Assembly (NCBI GenBank): GCA_003212375.1
Contig: QCPY01000002.1
Location: 1-64,000, forward strand
DNA length: 64,000 nt
Source: Prochlorococcus sp. AG-442-N17
GTDB lineage: Bacteria; Cyanobacteriota; Cyanobacteriia; PCC-6307; Cyanobiaceae
Direction: 5' to 3'
Both the position numbers and the translations under genes were made by a program. Within the stretch, counting starts at the first letter, position 1. Every line of letters starts with the position of its first letter. A model generated the notes under the pieces. It made no database searches and was not told where the DNA came from. It saw nothing but the letters and a program-made list of their open reading frames with translations. Shown here one piece after another: positions 45,417-54,614 of this stretch.

Positions 45417-45699
45417 TAGCTATTAATTAGTTTGTTAATGAATGTAACATATGTATTAAAAAATGTAAACCTAAAAGCCCCAATATTGAGTAACTGAAAA
45501 TTTACTTGACATTTCTGTATCATAAATGATTAATTTAGTATTTTAAAAGAAATGAATCTTATTAGGCTATAAGCTATTCATGCTTTCCTTAGTCCTCGCG
45601 ATAATCAAAAAGCCTTAAGATGAGAGCCCTTAGAGCTATATAAGCATTTATACTCACAATAAGTAATTTTACTTACTACAATATATGTAAGGCATTTAG

Positions 45700-45787
45700 G
45701 AAGTGCTTAGCTGGTTTTCTTCAGTTATCTGGATTTAACCTAATCGTCATGAGAGTTTGCTGGTAGGGATACAAGCAAGCTCTTTTT
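45700..45787 (+). ncRNA. Candidate small RNA with terminator hairpin (GTAGGGATACA loop), copy 2
   Basis: GAGTTTGCT (45753-45761) pairs with AGCAAGCTC (45774-45782), nine pairs with one G-U, around the 12-nt loop GGTAGGGATACA, followed by five T. The loop shares 11 nt with the hairpin at 41851-41880, whose stem differs. The 5' boundary is a guess. No protein gene fits in 45417-45991. Yfr2-type RNAs of Prochlorococcus are a candidate family, unverified. Confidence 0.6.
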
Positions 45788-45883
45788 AATTTACAGTCAA
45801 TGTATGTTGAGAAATAAAAGTTGAGGCTCTGTAATTAAAAAAATTCTCTTAAGATAATTGATAAAATTTTTCTAGTAATAAAT

Positions 45884-45914
45884 GGAATTAAATATAGTTG
45901 GAATTAAATATAGT
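45884..45914 (+). repeat. 16-bp tandem duplication
   Basis: GGAATTAAATATAGT occurs at 45884-45898 and again at 45900-45914, separated by one T. A recent slippage duplication between the candidate sRNA and the next microprotein gene. Confidence 0.85.
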
Positions 45915-45991
45915 ACTCTAAAGTTTATTTTTTTCATTTACCTTTCAAAATAAAATAATTTTGCTAAAAAGGGATATTGATTAAATTTAAA

Positions 45992-46093
45992 ATGTCTTTA
46001 GATTTTGTTCTTATCCCTTTTTGTATTATGGCTATTGTGTGGCTGTTGAATAGAGAAAACAAGATATACCGCAATAATAAAAAAGCCCGATAA
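45992..46093 (+). CDS. Membrane microprotein, 33 aa
   Basis: MSLDFVLIPFCIMAIVWLLN then RENKIYRNNKKAR. One span, basic tail ending KKAR. Function unknown. The stretch 46094-46476 downstream shows nothing else. Confidence 0.58.
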   Translation: MSLDFVLIPFCIMAIVWLLNRENKIYRNNKKAR

Positions 46094-46476
46094 GAATGCA
46101 TCTAAAGGCAAAACTTTAAGCTTAATTCTTCAATATATCTATAATTTTTTAAGGTTTATTATTCAGATATAACCTCCACACCATACATAGTAAATTATTG
46201 AAAAATTTAAGCATTCAATTTTTTAAAAATTACCTTATTCCAATAAGCTCTTTAAAGGCTTATTATTGTGTTTTTTGTTTGCAATGAATTCAATTACGAT
46301 TTCTTACCAATGTTTTGGAAATCATAACTTCTTTTTTTTTTACAAATATCTAAATTAATCGCATTATTCAAATTTTTTTTCTCAAGGGGAAAGTCAATAC
46401 AATTTAATAAAAATTTGTTGAGTGGTAGCACTAAAATACAAAGAATTATTTGACTAGATAAAAATATATTGCATAT

Positions 46477-46587
46477 ATGCCATTAGAACTAAGTAAAAAG
46501 CCAACTGAGGAAAATATTTTATTGGATAGTAATAAGTTTATTAATTTTATCGAAGAAATATTTAACCTAAGAAGCTTTCTTCAATAA
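46477..46587 (+). CDS. Small acidic protein, 36 aa
   Basis: MPLELSKKPTEENILLDSNK then FINFIEEIFNLRSFLQ. The frame overlaps the 3' end of the LptF-like gene by 21 bp on the opposite strand. Support is only the clean frame and amphipathic content. Confidence 0.42.
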   Translation: MPLELSKKPTEENILLDSNKFINFIEEIFNLRSFLQ

Positions 46588-47745
46588 GAACAGTCCACCT
46601 GATAGAGATATTAAGACTGGAAGCCATGCAGACAAAAATGGAGTAAGAGTTCCCTTTATCCCAAGAGAGCTAGATACAAAAGATAAAATATAGTAGAAGA
46701 GAATTAATATTACACTCAACCCAAAGCCCTGACTTTTTGAAGATCTTAGATTAGGTTTGGATCCCAAGCTACTGCCAATTAATCCAAATACTAAGCATGC
46801 GCAAGGCAAAGTAAATTTTTCTTGAATTCTTACCGACATCTTTCTTGCTTCGCGCACATCCCCAGTTTCTTCATAAAGTTTTTTTGCTGCCAAAGCTTGC
46901 TTTAAGGTCATCTTGGTAGCACTTTCTGGAATCTTAGAGACCCTCAAAGGTCCATCACCTAAAGGATAAACATACTTTTCAAACCCTATAGTTGTTGTTC
47001 TTCCTCCCTCATCTAAAGTAATTAAACGTCCATCACTAAATATCCATGTTGAGTTTTCTGGATCAAAAATGCCTTCATTAGCTGAGAGGATTTGTTTATA
47101 TCCTAATTTAGAAAAGTCTAAGACAGTAACATTTTTCATAACATTATCTTCGACTACTCTAGAAAAAAATATTTGATTAAGAAAAGTATTTCTATCAGTC
47201 GATTTATTTGTTTTTGGATCAGTAAAAGAACCATATCCTTTAAAAAAGATATCATGTCCTCTTTCAATAGAAACAGATTTACCCAAACCATCTCTTAACA
47301 ATGCCTCTGAGTAATTATTAGACAATGGAACCAAACTATTATTTAAATAAAAAGTTAATCCAGTCATAAATATTGAAAGAATTAATGCTGGGATAATTAA
47401 TCTAGATGTTTTAATTCCCAAACTTCTTAATGCCAATATTTCGGAATTGGAAGATAATTTCCCGTAGGCTAGTAAAGTTGACAACAATACTGACATAGGG
47501 AATGAGAGAGCCAAAAATCCTGGGAGTTTCAATAACATTACTTTCAAAGCTAATGAAATCGGCAATCCAAATTCAACAATTTTCCTTATCAAATCAAACA
47601 TTACCCCTACAGAAAGAGAAACCACTGTAAAAGCAGAAATTGCGAATAGCAAAGGGGGAATAAGTTGTCCTAACAGCCACTTATCTAGTATCGGAGTCCT
47701 CCTTGATATATTTTGGTAATATTTAAAAAAATTTTTATACATCAA
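46567..47745 (-). CDS. LptF/LptG (YjgP/YjgQ) family permease
   Basis: 392 residues. Three N-terminal hydrophobic segments (PPLLFAISAFTVVSLSVGVM, ISLALKVMLLKLPGFLALSF, LIIPALILSIFMTGLTFYLN) and three C-terminal ones flank a periplasmic beta-jellyroll region. FPMSVLLSTLLAYGKLSSNSEILALRSLG is the family signature. LptFG extract lipopolysaccharide from the inner membrane for export. Confidence 0.9.
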   Translation of the reverse strand: MMYKNFFKYYQNISRRTPILDKWLLGQLIPPLLFAISAFTVVSLSVGVMFDLIRKIVEFGLPISLALKVMLLKLPGFLALSFPMSVLLSTLLAYGKLSSNSEILALRSLGIKTSRLIIPALILSIFMTGLTFYLNNSLVPLSNNYSEALLRDGLGKSVSIERGHDIFFKGYGSFTDPKTNKSTDRNTFLNQIFFSRVVEDNVMKNVTVLDFSKLGYKQILSANEGIFDPENSTWIFSDGRLITLDEGGRTTTIGFEKYVYPLGDGPLRVSKIPESATKMTLKQALAAKKLYEETGDVREARKMSVRIQEKFTLPCACLVFGLIGSSLGSKPNLRSSKSQGFGLSVILILFYYILSFVSSSLGIKGTLTPFLSAWLPVLISLSGGLFLLKKAS

Positions 47746-47821
47746 TATTTATAAATATAATTTTGAAAGATATTCATAAAAAAGCTAATTTATTGTTGAA
47801 GCAAATAATTAATAATCTAGT

Positions 47822-49108
47822 ATGAAAAGATTAACAATACAATTTTTACTTCATAAATTACCCAAAATCAGAATTTCGCTTCAAAGTTTATTTATTACTT
47901 TAATAATACTTGGAATACCATTAAATTTATATAAAAACAGATTTTACGATAACTCTTGGACAGTTGGTGAATGGCTTATATCTTACGCAGGAGGGTTTGT
48001 TAGAAGAGGGTTACCTGGTCAAATTATTTTTTATTTATCATCTAAGTTGGATATAAATCCAATAATTTTAGTATGGTTTTTTAGTGTATTTTCCTTGCTA
48101 TTCTTATTGATTTTATTAATTAACTTCTCTTGGAAATTATTTTATAAGCCATTTTTGCTCTCAAGTGTTGTAATTTTAGGTCCAATTTCAGAAAACTTTC
48201 TTATTCGAAAAGATTGTTTTTTAGTTTTACTATATGGTTTATGTCTTTTAGTCCTAAAAAAAATAAATTTTAAACAAATAAAAAATTACTCAGGATTTAT
48301 ATTAATTAATTTTCTCTCAATAATTGCAATCCTTTCACATGAAAGTTATGGAATATGGGCACTTCCAAGTATTCTATTTTTGATCTTTTTGTATATAGAA
48401 ACTTATTTAAAAAACTTTTTAAAATCTTTAATGACAACTTTAGGATTAATGCTTCCATCAATAATTAGTTTCATTTTTTGTATTATTTTCAAAGGTAATA
48501 AAGACAATGCAATGGCGATTCATGAGAGTTGGAAAGAATTAAAAGATTTAATGCCTACTAATGGACTACTTGATTCAATTAATCCTGATGGTGCAATAGC
48601 TTGGATTGGGCTTGATCTAGATTCTTCACTTCAACTATCAATTTCGACTTTTAGTAAATTCAATCTTTTTATTTTTTGGCATCCCTTGATGTGGACTATG
48701 ACAATATTTTTTGCAATTCGTTTATTCAGTGGATTAAAAAAGGATCCCTTTTTCAATCTTAAAAGAATATTGATATTTATTCAGTTGATACTTTTTATTC
48801 CACTTTTTATAATTGCTCATGATTACGGGAGATGGATATTTATTTGGATATGTTCATCATGCTTACTGTTGAGCTATTTAATAACCATATTCAACGAGAA
48901 ATTAATTTCACTTGAAGAAAAATTAAAAAAATTTAAAATTTTTGATAAATTATTTCCAGTTATTAAAACTCAAGGAATTTACAATACATTTTTATTATTC
49001 CTAGGTATTCCTCATTGTTGTTGGTCTTTAGGAAGATACTTAGTTTCTAATCCTATAGGATTCTCTATTAAAAATTTAATTTTTTATACGTCTTTATTTT
49101 TTAGTTAA
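47822..49108 (+). CDS. Polytopic membrane protein, 428 aa, possible glycan-related
   Basis: About ten hydrophobic segments. Near the N-terminus NSWTVGEWLISYAGGFVRRGLPG-type residues (GEWLISYAGGFVRRGLPGQI) are a recognisable conserved block, and a late IIAHDYGRWIFIW is another. I recall such proteins next to glycosyltransferases, but cannot name the family. The neighbour at 49125 is a GT2-GtrA enzyme. Confidence 0.72.
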   Translation: MKRLTIQFLLHKLPKIRISLQSLFITLIILGIPLNLYKNRFYDNSWTVGEWLISYAGGFVRRGLPGQIIFYLSSKLDINPIILVWFFSVFSLLFLLILLINFSWKLFYKPFLLSSVVILGPISENFLIRKDCFLVLLYGLCLLVLKKINFKQIKNYSGFILINFLSIIAILSHESYGIWALPSILFLIFLYIETYLKNFLKSLMTTLGLMLPSIISFIFCIIFKGNKDNAMAIHESWKELKDLMPTNGLLDSINPDGAIAWIGLDLDSSLQLSISTFSKFNLFIFWHPLMWTMTIFFAIRLFSGLKKDPFFNLKRILIFIQLILFIPLFIIAHDYGRWIFIWICSSCLLLSYLITIFNEKLISLEEKLKKFKIFDKLFPVIKTQGIYNTFLLFLGIPHCCWSLGRYLVSNPIGFSIKNLIFYTSLFFS

Positions 49109-49124
49109 TAATAAATAAGAGAAA

Positions 49125-50234
49125 TTAATTATTCCAAACTAGTCTTGAAGAGGCCGCATAATTCCAAATAAAAACTACAATAATTCCTGCTAATTGTGAG
49201 AATAATGTATTGGGTGAAATTAAATTATAAAAAGAAGAAGCTAATCCTACATTAGCAATTATCGGGAGAGAAGATACAATAAGAAATTTTAAAAGACCTA
49301 TAAAAAGGCCTTTATTTTTAAGCCTATTTATACGAAAAGTAAGCCAATTATTAATTAGAAAATTTGAACTTGCAGCAATTACAACTGCTAATGGTAAAAC
49401 TTGCTGGAACGTAAACCCTAAATACCACATAAAAGAATATGAAATTGAAAGTTGTACTAAGACCCCCGTAATACCAACAAAAGCAAAACTTATGGCTTTT
49501 CTTGGTATTAATCTTTTTAAAAAGGAGTGAATAAGGGATACATAGAAATCCCATATTATTGCAATATCTAATTTAGATTCTCCATATTTTCTTGGCATGA
49601 AATTTAATGGGATTTCTTTACAATCCAATATTCCATTACTCACAGAAAGCAATTCATATAAAAACTTAAATCCATTAACATCAATTCTTTCAATTATTTT
49701 TAAAACTTTTTCCGATTTGAAGACCATGAATCCACTCATAATATCGGTCAATTTAAAATAATTTTTAGATAAACTATAACTTGCTAATAAATTTGCTATT
49801 GATGACCCTTTTTTACGCTTATCACTCAAACCTTGTATTGAAGAATTATTTAAAAAGCGACTACCTATAATTAAATCTTTCTTTGTTTTTATAAGCTCCT
49901 CAATCCCTTCATATAAATTTTCTACTTTATGCTGACCATCAGTATCCATAACCGCAATTATATCTCCAGAAGCAGAAAGGCTACCCTCTTTTATGGCACT
50001 GGATAATCCATTTCTATTAAAACGATTAATAAGTCTAATTCTATTATCTTTTTGAGATAATTTCTTTAATAAGTTTGTTGTCCCATCAGTTGAACCATCA
50101 TCAACAACAATTATTTCGATTAAAAATTTATTCGAAAGCTGAATTATTTCTTTAATAATTGAGCTTATATTTTCCACCTCGTTAAGAGTTGGTAAAATAA
50201 TGGAGATATAGTGATTAGTCTTTTGTAAAGTCAA
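49125..50234 (-). CDS. GT2 glycosyltransferase fused to GtrA-like membrane domain
   Basis: 369 residues. Residues 1-235 form a GT2 domain (ISIILPTLNEVENISSIIKE, IIVVDDGSTDGTTNLL, IAVMDTDGQHKVENL, IIGSRFL, FKFLYELL), like dolichol/polyprenol-phosphate hexose synthases. The C-terminal 130 residues hold four spans of a GtrA domain (ISFAFVGITGVLVQLSISYS). It likely makes a polyprenol-linked sugar for envelope glycans. Confidence 0.88.
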   Translation of the reverse strand: MTLQKTNHYISIILPTLNEVENISSIIKEIIQLSNKFLIEIIVVDDGSTDGTTNLLKKLSQKDNRIRLINRFNRNGLSSAIKEGSLSASGDIIAVMDTDGQHKVENLYEGIEELIKTKKDLIIGSRFLNNSSIQGLSDKRKKGSSIANLLASYSLSKNYFKLTDIMSGFMVFKSEKVLKIIERIDVNGFKFLYELLSVSNGILDCKEIPLNFMPRKYGESKLDIAIIWDFYVSLIHSFLKRLIPRKAISFAFVGITGVLVQLSISYSFMWYLGFTFQQVLPLAVVIAASSNFLINNWLTFRINRLKNKGLFIGLLKFLIVSSLPIIANVGLASSFYNLISPNTLFSQLAGIIVVFIWNYAASSRLVWNN

Positions 50235-50416
50235 TATTTTTTTCTTTTGGTTAAAAAATTCATAATTAATAACCTAAATTTATATAGTTTCAAAACTTAT
50301 AATATTTTATAAGTCACTAATTTTCAAATAATTAAAAATTATATTATTAAATTTAAATTAATCTTTTTAATACTTTAATATTGTGGGTAAAGTTAATAGA
50401 TAAGCAGTTTTAATAA

Positions 50417-51784
50417 ATGCAAAAACTTAAAATATTATTTTTAGATATTTATAAAAAAGAAGGGTTTAGAATAAATAAAGATGTAAACGGTGCCTTTGGA
50501 ACTGGAAATAATTACATTGGAGGTTTTTTTACAAAATTATTAGCTAGATATCAGAAGGAGTCAATATTCTGGCCTCCAATTTATTTTGCATCCACTATGG
50601 GTGTAGCTGAAAAATTAGGCAATAATTGCAAATATTCCACAACTTTAAAAGATGCTAATGATGATTTTGATCTTTTTATTCTTAGTAGCTCAATTGTTGC
50701 TTGTGAAACAGAACTAAAAGCGATTGAATATTTAAAGAATTTTGATTTGCCTATATTAGTAATTGGACCGTTTGCCTCAACGTGTCCAGAAAAATATATT
50801 CAACAAGGTGCAAATGTTTTAATTGGAGAGCCAGATACAGCTCTTTTTACTAATTCAAAAATATTAAATCAATTAACTACCTCATCACAACTTATTTATC
50901 CATCAAATAAACAAGCCAAAATTGTAAATTTACCAATGCCTAGTTGGGAAAATATTTTTGAACACAAAAAATGTGTAATGGGTTTTTTAGGTAGCGGTTA
51001 TAGTTTGCCTATTTATGCAAGTAGAGGTTGCCCATATTCATGTTTTAATTACTGCACTTATCCACTTCAGCAAGGAAGAAATTTAAGAAACGAATCTATT
51101 AACCGATTAGTTGATCAAATAGAATTCTATATAAAAAAACTAAAAGTAAAAAGCTTTCTATTTAGGGATCCCGTTTTCACCATTAATAGAAAAAGAGTCA
51201 TTGATATCTGTAATGAAATAATTGCAAGAAAAATCAAAATAGTTTGGGGAGCAGAACTACATTTGAAAGATATAGATACTGAGTTAGCGAGGATAATGGC
51301 AAAAGCGGGATTAAGAATAGTTTTTGTAGGAATTGAATCAATAAATCCTGAATCTATAAAAAAAACTAAGAGACAAAATGCACCTATCGATAAGCAATTA
51401 AGATCAATTAAAATTTTAGAGAAAAATGGTATTTCGGTTAAAGCAATGTTTATTTTTGGATTTCCTGGAGATAATTTAAATAATGCTTTAAAAACAATTA
51501 ATTACGCTTTAAGTTTACCTATTACTTATCTTCAATTTAGTGTTTTTACACCTTATCCAGGGACACCAATTTTTTCGGAATATAAAGATAAAATCACAGC
51601 TAAAAATTTTGAAGAATATACTCAATGGGATTTAGTATTTAATCACGAAAACCTTACCACTATGGATATTAAATACCTCTTAAATAAATCTTATAAAAGC
51701 TTCTATTCTTCAATATTTAGATTGACAAGAATATTTTATAGGCTTGCAAAAATTGAATTAAGAAAAAGATTTGGCATTTTCTAA
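50417..51784 (+). CDS. B12-binding-domain-type radical SAM protein
   Basis: 455 residues. The N-terminal about 170 residues look like a cobalamin-binding Rossmann domain (ILVIGPFASTCPEKYIQQGA, VLIGEPDTALF). The radical SAM cluster is in ASRGCPYSCFNYCTYPLQQG, a CxxxCxxxC spacing instead of the common CxxxCxxC. VWGAELHLKDID, GLRIVFVGIESINPESIKKT and KAMFIFGFPGDN follow. The next gene overlaps its end by 14 bp. Reaction unknown; possibly lipid or bacteriohopanoid modification. Confidence 0.85.
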   Translation: MQKLKILFLDIYKKEGFRINKDVNGAFGTGNNYIGGFFTKLLARYQKESIFWPPIYFASTMGVAEKLGNNCKYSTTLKDANDDFDLFILSSSIVACETELKAIEYLKNFDLPILVIGPFASTCPEKYIQQGANVLIGEPDTALFTNSKILNQLTTSSQLIYPSNKQAKIVNLPMPSWENIFEHKKCVMGFLGSGYSLPIYASRGCPYSCFNYCTYPLQQGRNLRNESINRLVDQIEFYIKKLKVKSFLFRDPVFTINRKRVIDICNEIIARKIKIVWGAELHLKDIDTELARIMAKAGLRIVFVGIESINPESIKKTKRQNAPIDKQLRSIKILEKNGISVKAMFIFGFPGDNLNNALKTINYALSLPITYLQFSVFTPYPGTPIFSEYKDKITAKNFEEYTQWDLVFNHENLTTMDIKYLLNKSYKSFYSSIFRLTRIFYRLAKIELRKRFGIF

Positions 51785-52607
51785 CAATAAAAAAATAGTT
51801 TTAATTGGAGATACAGGTCTCCTTTCTAAAGAATTAAATGAAAGTTTAAAAAAGCAAAATATATTCTTTATTAAGTTAAGTATTACGAGAAAAGATAATG
51901 TCAAAACAAAAAAAGAACTATACAAAATACTTAAAAAAAATCTTAACCTTAAAAATTCCTATATTTTAATAAACTGCTTGGCTTCACTAAAACCAAAAAA
52001 TAAATCCGATTACTATATAAATGAACAACTTCCACAAGATTTATTAACTTATCCAACAAAAGATTCTTGCATTTTAATTCAATTTAGCAGCAACAATATA
52101 TTTATAAATCAATTAAAAGATAAATATAGTATTCAGAAGAAAAAAGCAGAAGCAAAAATTATTGAAACTAAGAATGGTAAATATAAATTAATAAGACTGC
52201 CTCTATTGTTACCAAAAAAAGATTTCTATAAAGAAAGTATTCCAAAACAGTTTCGTCTTCTTATGAGATTTATAGATATTCCCTATATTTCTTTTGTCCC
52301 ACCATCAAGGAATATATATAAACCTATAAAAATCAAAGAAGTAGTTGATTTTACTCTTTCAAAAATAAATAATTTTGAAAAAAATGAGAAGAATGAAATA
52401 ATTAATATGAATGGTAATAAAGAAATGAATTTACTTGAAATATCTAAATTACTATTATCAAATAATAAAAAAAGGAGAAATAATATTTTTTTTCAAATTC
52501 CTTTTCCTTGGAAAGTTTTAGATTTTTTTATTTATAAATTCCCAAGTATTTTAAATTTGTTAGAGAAAAATACAACTTTGCAACAATTACTTTTTATAAA
52601 AAGGTAA
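51771..52607 (+). CDS. NAD-dependent reductase, RmlD-like
   Basis: 278 residues from a TTG inside the end of the radical SAM gene. KIVLIGDTGLLSKELNESLKK is the Rossmann start, then SYILINCLASLKP, CILIQFSSNNIF and SIQKKKAEAKIIE where YxxxK-like residues (Y-S-I-Q-K) occur, and KLIRLPLLLP. It resembles dTDP-4-dehydrorhamnose reductases but is divergent. The substrate is unknown; coupling to the radical SAM gene implies a shared pathway. Confidence 0.72.
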   Translation: MAFSNNKKIVLIGDTGLLSKELNESLKKQNIFFIKLSITRKDNVKTKKELYKILKKNLNLKNSYILINCLASLKPKNKSDYYINEQLPQDLLTYPTKDSCILIQFSSNNIFINQLKDKYSIQKKKAEAKIIETKNGKYKLIRLPLLLPKKDFYKESIPKQFRLLMRFIDIPYISFVPPSRNIYKPIKIKEVVDFTLSKINNFEKNEKNEIINMNGNKEMNLLEISKLLLSNNKKRRNNIFFQIPFPWKVLDFFIYKFPSILNLLEKNTTLQQLLFIKR

Positions 52608-52612
52608 TAATA

Positions 52613-53398
52613 TCAAATTAAATTTTTATCCCAAGGTGCATCTCTATATCTTTTTAAAAGTGCATGTATTAAATCCCAAGATAATCTTTGATAACTTTTT
52701 AAAAAATCGGTAAATGTTTGATCTGCAGAATTATCAGCTCCATCAGATATAACTCTAACTATCAAAAAAGGTACTCTTTCTTGATAAGCCACCTGCGCAA
52801 CTGCTGCACCTTCCATTTCAACAGCACATAGACCAGGTAAATCCTTAGAAAGATTATCAATAATATTTTTGTCTGCTATGAATTTATCTCCAGTAGCAAT
52901 TAATCCATTAAATACATTTAGGAAGGGTTTAATTTCTTTTTTTGAAATAGATTCTCTTAAAACCTTAGTAGCCCAATAAACCCAATCTTGCATCGGATTT
53001 ATTTTTGATTTTTTTAGGGTTGGTATTATATATTTCTTAAAAAGAGGTCTTGCATCCATATCATGCTGAACCAATTCTGAAGGAATTACAATATCCCATT
53101 GATTGATTTCAGAAATTGCTGAACCTGCCACTCCAGTAAATAAAAGAAGATTGATAAATTGATTTTTATAAGTGCTGGTTATCAACCTAGTGGCTGCTCT
53201 AGCAGAACTAACTTTACCCCAGCCGCTCCACGCTACCGAAATTAATAAAGGAAATTTATCATTTCTATCAAAAAACAATTCTCCAGAAAAAATTGTCAAA
53301 TCGCCAAAACTTTTTTCAGATAAATTTTTAAGCTTTTTTGTAGTAGAACCTATTTCCTCTGGCATCGCACACAGAATTCCAATATGCAAAGTACTCAT
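52613..53398 (-). CDS. Purine nucleosidase, MTA/SAH or futalosine type
   Basis: 261 residues of the nucleoside phosphorylase fold. IGILCAMPEEIGS is the start of MTA/SAH nucleosidase-type proteins, LLLFTGVAGSAISEINQWDI is typical, and the catalytic block AVEMEGAAVAQVAYQERVPFLIVRVISDGAD carries Glu and Asp. Which nucleoside it cleaves is not clear from sequence. apt is divergent 53 bp away, which fits adenine salvage. Confidence 0.87.
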   Translation of the reverse strand: MSTLHIGILCAMPEEIGSTTKKLKNLSEKSFGDLTIFSGELFFDRNDKFPLLISVAWSGWGKVSSARAATRLITSTYKNQFINLLLFTGVAGSAISEINQWDIVIPSELVQHDMDARPLFKKYIIPTLKKSKINPMQDWVYWATKVLRESISKKEIKPFLNVFNGLIATGDKFIADKNIIDNLSKDLPGLCAVEMEGAAVAQVAYQERVPFLIVRVISDGADNSADQTFTDFLKSYQRLSWDLIHALLKRYRDAPWDKNLI

Positions 53399-53451
53399 AG
53401 ATAATTAAAACAATATAATATAATCTAAGATTTAATATAACCAAACTTCTT

Positions 53452-53967
53452 TTGCCAAAACATCTCAAGAAATTAATTAATGATCACATAGATTTTCCAA
53501 TAAAAGGGATAGTCTTCAAAGATATATTACCCTTACTGCAACATCCTGAAATTTTTACAAAAGTAATTGAAGAAATGTCAGTAAGTCCAATCTTTAAAAA
53601 TGCAGATGCAATATTGGCAATCGACGCAAGAGGTTTTATATTTGGCACTGCGATTTCTTTATTCTTATCTAAGCCTATGGTAGTAGCCAGAAAGCCAGGG
53701 AAATTGCCAGGAGATCTGATAGAAAAATCTTATGATTTAGAGTATGGTAAGAATTCACTGGCAATACAAAAAGACTCTATAAAGAAATATAAGTCTTTTG
53801 CTATTGTTGATGATTTATTAGCTACGGGAGGAACTGTTAAATGTGTTTCCGAAATGTTGAAAGAATTTAAAAAAGAAGTTAGTGGATTATCAGTGGTTAT
53901 TGAATTAAAAGAACTTCAAGGAAGAGATAAATTCAATTTCCCTGTTGAATCACAATTATTGATCTAA
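53452..53967 (+). CDS. apt: Adenine phosphoribosyltransferase
   Basis: 171 residues from a TTG at 53452. DFPIKGIVFKDILPLL-type N-terminus, DARGFIFGTAISLFLSKPMV, and the PRPP motif FAIVDDLLATGGTV identify Apt, which converts adenine to AMP. Its position opposite a purine nucleosidase suggests joint adenine recycling. Confidence 0.94.
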   Translation: MPKHLKKLINDHIDFPIKGIVFKDILPLLQHPEIFTKVIEEMSVSPIFKNADAILAIDARGFIFGTAISLFLSKPMVVARKPGKLPGDLIEKSYDLEYGKNSLAIQKDSIKKYKSFAIVDDLLATGGTVKCVSEMLKEFKKEVSGLSVVIELKELQGRDKFNFPVESQLLI

Positions 53968-54064
53968 TTAATACTAAATATTTATTTCTTGTTTTTAAAG
54001 ATATGTATATTTTCAATATCTAATTTGTTTACCAAAGATAATGTTTTGTAAAAAAAGAGCGTAT

Positions 54065-54208
54065 TTATTTAAACCAACCTTTTTTCTTAGTTTTAACTTC
54101 TGGCACAGTATTCACCTTTTTGATTTCGTCTGTTTTTCCTTTGATAATCATAAGAGGTACTATTGCGCACAAAGTAAGGAATAATATCCAAAATAAATAA
54201 AGATTCAT
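54065..54208 (-). CDS. Membrane microprotein, 47 aa
   Basis: A span (LYLFWILFLTLCAIVPLMII) followed by KGKTDEIKKVNTVPEVKTKK and KGWFK. Small single-pass protein with a basic tail. Function unknown. Confidence 0.62.
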   Translation of the reverse strand: MNLYLFWILFLTLCAIVPLMIIKGKTDEIKKVNTVPEVKTKKKGWFK

Positions 54209-54303
54209 AGTTTCAAAATAAATTCTCTATATCTTAAAGATGTTTTCTGTAAGTCTGTGGCTTTCTTTTTATAGTTCTCTTAAAGATGTATAATCCGTTT
54301 CAT

Positions 54304-54417
54304 TTAATCATTTGAAGATTTAAATATTTTATTAATGGGTAAAGCAGCAAATAGGTATAAACCTAAATAAAAAACAATTAATAAACTCTGTATAAAAAAG
54401 GAGCTTTTAAGCGCCAA
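54304..54417 (-). CDS. Membrane microprotein, 37 aa, TTG start
   Basis: A TTG at 54417 opens ALKSSFFIQSLLIVFYLGLY then LFAALPINKIFKSSND. One hydrophobic helix. There is no ATG, so the call rests on composition alone. The rest of 54209-54614 shows nothing else. Confidence 0.42.
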   Translation of the reverse strand: MALKSSFFIQSLLIVFYLGLYLFAALPINKIFKSSND

Positions 54418-54614
54418 ACAATTTTATAAATTAAAAAATGTCTCATAAGAAGATTCTTAGAACAATTTATCAGGTAAAATATTAAGCACTGTGTATATCG
54501 AACACTCCGAGAATTGCAACTTTGGCGTTAAACTTTTCAGCGTTTTATCTCACAAATTTTTTAACAAAATACATAATGAAATAGAACAAATTTATGAATA
54601 TAAATTAATTAATA

